Positions 60,664 through 64,000 of a stretch of DNA of 64,000 nt are shown here, piece by piece. The position numbers and the translations under genes were made by a program. The notes under the pieces are model-generated. The model searched no databases and was not told the DNA's origin. It worked only from the letters and a program-made list of their open reading frames with translations. Each line of letters starts with the position of its first letter. Within the stretch, counting starts at the first letter, position 1. Source of the stretch: Nicotiana tabacum. Lineage: Eukaryota; Streptophyta; Magnoliopsida; Solanales; Solanaceae. The DNA lies in assembly GCF_000715075.1 (NCBI RefSeq), contig NC_134089.1, positions 107,887,157 through 107,951,156 of the forward strand, written 5' to 3'.

Positions 60664-60847
60664 AGATATGTAGCTGATGTTGGCAAGTCATGGGGAGTGT
60701 TGATTGTTTTTGGAGGAATTCCGCCAGTGTTTCTATCAGTGATATGGCTTTGATGATTTGTCATTTTGTGGCTGCAATGCCTTGGATAACTGTCATCCTC
60801 TTTAATGCCCTTATAATTTCAGTCACAATGTTCTACTACTTGAAAGG
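60664..60847 (+). pseudogene. CTL exon 3 fragment
   Basis: RYVADVGKSWGVLIVFGGIP and PVFLSVIWL, then two adjacent stops that a one-base shift avoids, then ICHFVAAMPWITVILFNALI and SVTMFYYLK. These are two membrane segments of the CTL core. Donor-like GGTAGG at the end. Nothing of the later exons is seen downstream. Confidence 0.87.
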
Positions 60848-60890
60848 GTAGGCCTGTTTCCTAATGCTTTCCTTCTCTTGTTATGTTGTA

Positions 60891-60997
60891 ATTCATGTCA
60901 ATTTTCAGTTCTACATCCAATTTGTAGTTGAGATGGAGTATTTAATTCATGTCAATTTTCAGTTGTACGTCCAATTTGGAAATGAGATGGAGTACTG
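60891..60997 (+). repeat. 54-bp tandem duplication
   Basis: ATTCATGTCAATTTTCAGTT starts at 60891 and 60945; both copies run on to GAGATGGAGTA with a few substitutions. Confidence 0.9.
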
Positions 60998-61009
60998 ATG
61001 TTGCTAGGT

Positions 61010-61245
61010 TATCTTTTTAAAGAAATTGTTCGCCTGTATGGAGTCCCTAGTTCAATCATTTCTGATAGGGATATCCGATTCTTGAACCATTTCTGTATTT
61101 ACCTATGGAAAATGTTAGACACATCAGTAAAGTTTTGCAATACTGCTTGCCCACAGACGGATGGCTAGACTAAAGTTTGTAATCGAACTTTGGGCAATAT
61201 GATTCACAGCATATGTGGAGACAAGCCTAAAAATGGAATTTTGCA
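61010..61245 (+). pseudogene. Gypsy chromovirus integrase fragment
   Basis: The plus-strand frame reads [20 protein letters not shown] with the second core Asp, then [32 protein letters not shown], where a Gln codon is a stop, and ICGDKPKN. It is the middle of a chromovirus integrase with no other domain nearby, so a stray fragment. The minus-strand frame 61124-61330 is its shadow. Confidence 0.85.
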
Positions 61246-61900
61246 TTATCCCAAGTTGAGTTTTGATCACGTCCAAATGCACGCCTATAAAGAGGTATGA
61301 CACGATCTTTTGCAATAAAAACCCCAACAAGAGTCAGGATCTAATTCACAAGGAGCTAAGATGGAAGTTAGTAGTATATATCCGGATTGAGTAAGTGAAA
61401 TATCTAGATTGCACTTCTACAAATAGGATTTTGTTTCTACTTCTAAAATTTAACTAATGATTGCAAATTTAATGATATAAAACTAGAGATGATTGTTTTT
61501 CAGAGTTTTTCAGGCCTAGGGTTGTGACCATGACCTAGGTGTTTGCCTGACAGGATAAAGACTTTTATGCTTGTTTTATTTACTGGAGTATATTATAGCT
61601 CACAACACTGTGTTGCCCACTCAATACCTCTCGGTCAGAGAGTAGTTTTGCCCAATTAGGCTTTCTCAAGTCCAAATTAGGTATTGTCTCTTTTAACCGA
61701 AGAAAAGAGAGTAAACTCTTACACTTTATACCTCATCCCTTACACACATAATATGATGGTCATTAGAGTAAATTAAGGGTCACCACTTTATAAGATAAAT
61801 GTGATGGACTTGTCAAATTGAAATGTAAACTATGGAATTGTTTAAGAAATGAACGAACACTGCTTTCAATTTATCTCAACAACTTAGATATAAGGAAAAT
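61246..61900. other. Unassigned stretch
   Basis: No protein or LTR edge identified. The right part may belong to the LTR that ends at 62272. Confidence 0.4.
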
Positions 61901-62272
61901 TACAAATTCAACTAAATTAATCTGCAAGCTCCATTGATGAATTCAACCTGAAAGAAGAATTAAAATGATAAGAGAGGAGAAGAATAAGAGAATAGAAGAG
62001 AAGAGAAGAGAGTGAACGTGAGAGAGAATTGAGAAGGAAGAAAGAATACCGGTCCAAAAATTGATTCTGTTGTGCCCATTCTAATTCTGTTATAAGCAGC
62101 CCAACATCCTAACTAACTTCTAATTTCTACACTGTTGGATCTAAAGTATCTAGGTCGTTGATCTCTTATTAACTATCATCTCCTGCTGTCACGTGTCTCC
62201 TTGTATCTACTATTATTTACCCTATTTCTTCGCATTTATTTTGTCTTTAGACAGCCATCCCTAAATCTAACA
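61901..62272 (-). mobile_element. Chromovirus 3' LTR, left edge uncertain
   Basis: The minus strand starts TGTTAGATTTAGGGATGG at 62272, directly after a purine-rich CGAGGGGGTAT tract (62273-62284) and the end of an integrase frame. The left edge could not be set without a second copy. Confidence 0.55.
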
Positions 62273-62301
62273 ATACCCCCTCGTTGAAATTGACTTTGTC
62301 C

Positions 62302-62627
62302 TCAAGGTCGAAACTGAGCTGCAAAAGTCGGAAACTGTCCTTTAATATACCACCAATCCTCCAAAGTCGCCTTATCGATACTTAGGTTAGTCCATTGGAC
62401 CAGCACCTTCATCGTAGCAGCATTATTGAACTTCACCATCCGGCGTTTCAGAATAACTAGTGGTTGCACAAGGACACGACCATCGTTGTCACGTATTGGT
62501 GGTTGATGGCTGGGCATGATCGTTGGTCCCACGCGACTCTTCAGTTGGGAAATGTGGAAGACGAGATGGATCTGAGACCCTTAAGGCAGATCTAGCTGGT
62601 AAGCGACTGATTCCACTCTTTAAGTAT
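62302..62627 (-). pseudogene. Chromovirus integrase C-terminus and chromodomain-like tail
   Basis: The minus strand shows VAYQLDLP*GSQIHLVFHIS, then QLKSRVGPTIMPSHQPP and VLVQPLVILKRRMVKFNNAA, VLVQWTNLSIDKATLEDWWY, ending at 62302. This is the integrase tail with a chromodomain-like end of Reina/Galadriel-type elements. One stop is visible. A copia LTR begins at 62628 and cuts the frame off. Confidence 0.85.
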
Positions 62628-63834
62628 TGTAGCCCCAAGATTTCATACACTAATTTTAATGATACCAAACCAATATAAGGTTTAATCAAAGAACATTTAC
62701 TTGTGATAAATTGATTTTATTGGCATTAATATATTATGAAAAGGAGATAGAAGAATGATGGTTGATTCACTATAAAGTTGAGGAAGGAAATATCTACAAT
62801 GCACACTCTTTTATAGATGATATTATTGAGATTTATTGGGAGGATTTACCTTGCTGGAAAAAAGTTTCAAAATATATCAAAGAAGATAGAGAAAAGAATC
62901 TGTTGTGAGTCAAAGAAGGAAATAGTAATCATTTACTATCTCCAACGTGAGTACATAGAAAGCTATCAAGAAGATTGAAGTATGGATTTAAGTAAGGAAT
63001 CAAGGAAGTTCAGTTATGACAAGATATATTTTAGGCTCCATCAATATGATTCCTATGCTATTCAAATATTTTGTGATACAATTGAATTCAATAAACTTGA
63101 ATTGATTAAAGATCTTCAATAACGAAGATATCCATCCAATAAGGCAAAAAGGATCTTACTGACAAAGCTTAAAGAAATATTCAAAGGGATCTAGATTTGC
63201 TATTAGTAATGGTCAAAATCGAAGGCATTATAAATAGGAGCAGCTCGGGAAGAAGAAAAGCATGCAATCTTCTATATAATTGTCTACCCAACTAAAAGTT
63301 CTTTATTCTACTCTTAAAAAGCATTGTAATTCACTCTTAGTAGATTTACTGTGTACAAAAAAGAGAAAAGAGAGACAGGAAAATGTTTGGAAGGCAGTGT
63401 GTCCTAAGAGGTTGTGTCATTATTTGTTTCTTTGGTGAGTAAGTGAAAACCAAAGGGTCGTTGTTGGTGAGTAAGTGAAAATCAATCATTTTTCGTTATT
63501 GGTGAGCGAGTGAAAACTAACCTTGTAAACGTTGGTGGTGAACATTGAAAATCACACAAATTGTACTTAACCCAAATTACAAAGAACTCAAGAGATAACA
63601 TCCTTACAACCTAAGGAGACTGGATTAGGATACCACATTGGTTCCGGACCAGTATAAAATTCCTAGTGTCATTTATTTTATTATACACCTTTACTGTTTG
63701 TTATAAGTAGTACTTGTTTAAATTGAAGTACTAACAGTTTTGGTGCAGGCTGTCTCCGCATTAGTCTACTAGGTATTAAGAGTAATCGACTAGACATTTA
63801 AAAAGACTACAATTCACCCCCTCTTGTACTTTCA
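62628..63834 (+). mobile_element. SIRE/Maximus-type copia 5' LTR
   Basis: Starts TGTAGCCCCAAG and ends CTTGTACTTTCA, two bases before a primer-binding site; 1207 bp. TTTTAATGATACCAAACCA near the start and AATTCACCCCCTCTTGTACT at the end are typical of SIRE-type LTRs. The repeated TTGGTGAGTAAGTGAAAA words occur at 63432-63540. The start is inferred from one copy only. Confidence 0.7.
63430..63545 (+). repeat. GGTGAGTAAGTGAAAA repeats in SIRE-type LTR
   Basis: Three units of about 40 bp (63432, 63468 and 63501) plus a partial fourth (GGTGGTGAACATTGAAAA). Confidence 0.8.
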
Positions 63835-63836
63835 AT

Positions 63837-63848
63837 TGGTATCAGAGC
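63837..63848 (+). promoter_or_regulatory. Primer-binding site of SIRE-type element
   Basis: TGGTATCAGAGC, the tRNA-iMet type. The internal region begins here and leaves the window at 64000 before any gag motif. Confidence 0.9.
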
Positions 63849-64000
63849 AGGTCTCACATCTTTATTTTTGCTTAATAGCAAGTGAGAAAAGATCCAGGCA
63901 GGTCATCAAATTACTAGAACCGTACTTCAAGTGGGTTACTCAACAAGAAGGCCATCGTACTTCAATAGTCAATACAATAGCCATTGGAAAGAAAGAATGA

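Larger units (their letters stand above)
35876..60847 (+). pseudogene. CTL1: Choline transporter-like (CTL) gene, split and decayed
   Basis: Four coding segments in order match plant CTL proteins (the CTL1/CHER1 group: multi-pass membrane proteins linked to choline transport, vesicle traffic and sieve-plate formation). They give REPFGAVIGR, TIKHNRKSGD and SFGFNQRNPLR (35876-36053), LTYGLEYKGNVCG and NPNQVYES (38868-38985), CDYPEGEIRLSVDDW and SLQLQGPCYHVIFPSV (60076-60313), and RYVADVGKSWGVLIVFGG with a membrane segment (60664-60847). A 21-kb Tat element sits in the second segment. Defects seen: the expected start ATG reads AGG, frameshifts in three segments, stops at RT*LEL and LN*VCD, an altered acceptor, and no exon for the conserved stretch after VIFPSV. 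The rest of the gene is not visible. Identification is from recalled family motifs. Confidence 0.85.

Overview
This window is repeat-dominated nuclear DNA from a flowering plant, most likely Solanaceae (probably Nicotiana). The evidence is AT-rich intergenic DNA, no long intact host ORF, and layer upon layer of LTR retrotransposons whose LTR phrases resemble those I know from solanaceous genomes. The species call is an inference from memory of repeat styles, not a measurement. No intact protein-coding gene is visible. The one recognisable host gene is a broken choline transporter-like (CTL) gene on the + strand. Its pieces lie at 35876-36053, 38868-38985, 60076-60313 and 60664-60847.

Layout. 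1-2459: a minus-strand LTR of the Tat type, split by a TA microsatellite that holds a decayed pararetrovirus-like fragment. 2460-4424: the 3' part of a Del/Tekay-type LTR (+). 5572-14178: a decayed Ty1/copia element (-) with two LTRs, gag, protease, integrase, RT and RNase H. 15159-21719: a non-autonomous, LARD-like element (+) with a perfect 5-bp target-site duplication (TSD, CTCAC). 22997-25946: a solo LTR (-) with TSD AGATA, which splits a short open frame. 26226-27145: another gypsy-type LTR end. 27445-30481: a solo LTR (+) with TSD TTATG and a recombination scar. 30802-34394: a deleted Tork-type copia element (-). 34395-35665: a TRIM-like LTR/short-internal/LTR unit joined to it at a primer-binding site.

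36054-38867 is the likely first intron of the CTL gene and holds an LTR-like piece, a 30-bp minisatellite and a tRNA-Arg-like pseudogene. 38986-60070 is a Ty3/gypsy Tat-type element (-) inserted in the second recognisable CTL exon. It is itself interrupted at 43170-54980 by a second Tat-type element on the opposite strand. 60848-64000 holds an integrase fragment (+), a chromovirus 3' end (-), and the 5' LTR and primer-binding site of a SIRE/Maximus-like copia element that runs off the window.

How the parts act together: nothing here looks like a working operon or pathway. The elements encode the usual retrotransposon machinery (gag, protease, RT, RNase H, integrase), but every copy carries stops, frameshifts or deletions. 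The window is best read as a record of insertion and decay. The CTL gene was very probably inactivated here, since removing the 21-kb insertion and one TSD copy restores a continuous frame across the site, although other stops and frameshifts are also present. I found no convincing novel system. The most notable items are the split CTL gene, an antisense extra ORF inside the outer Tat element, the pararetrovirus-like fragment in a TA array, and chimeric junctions at primer-binding sites.
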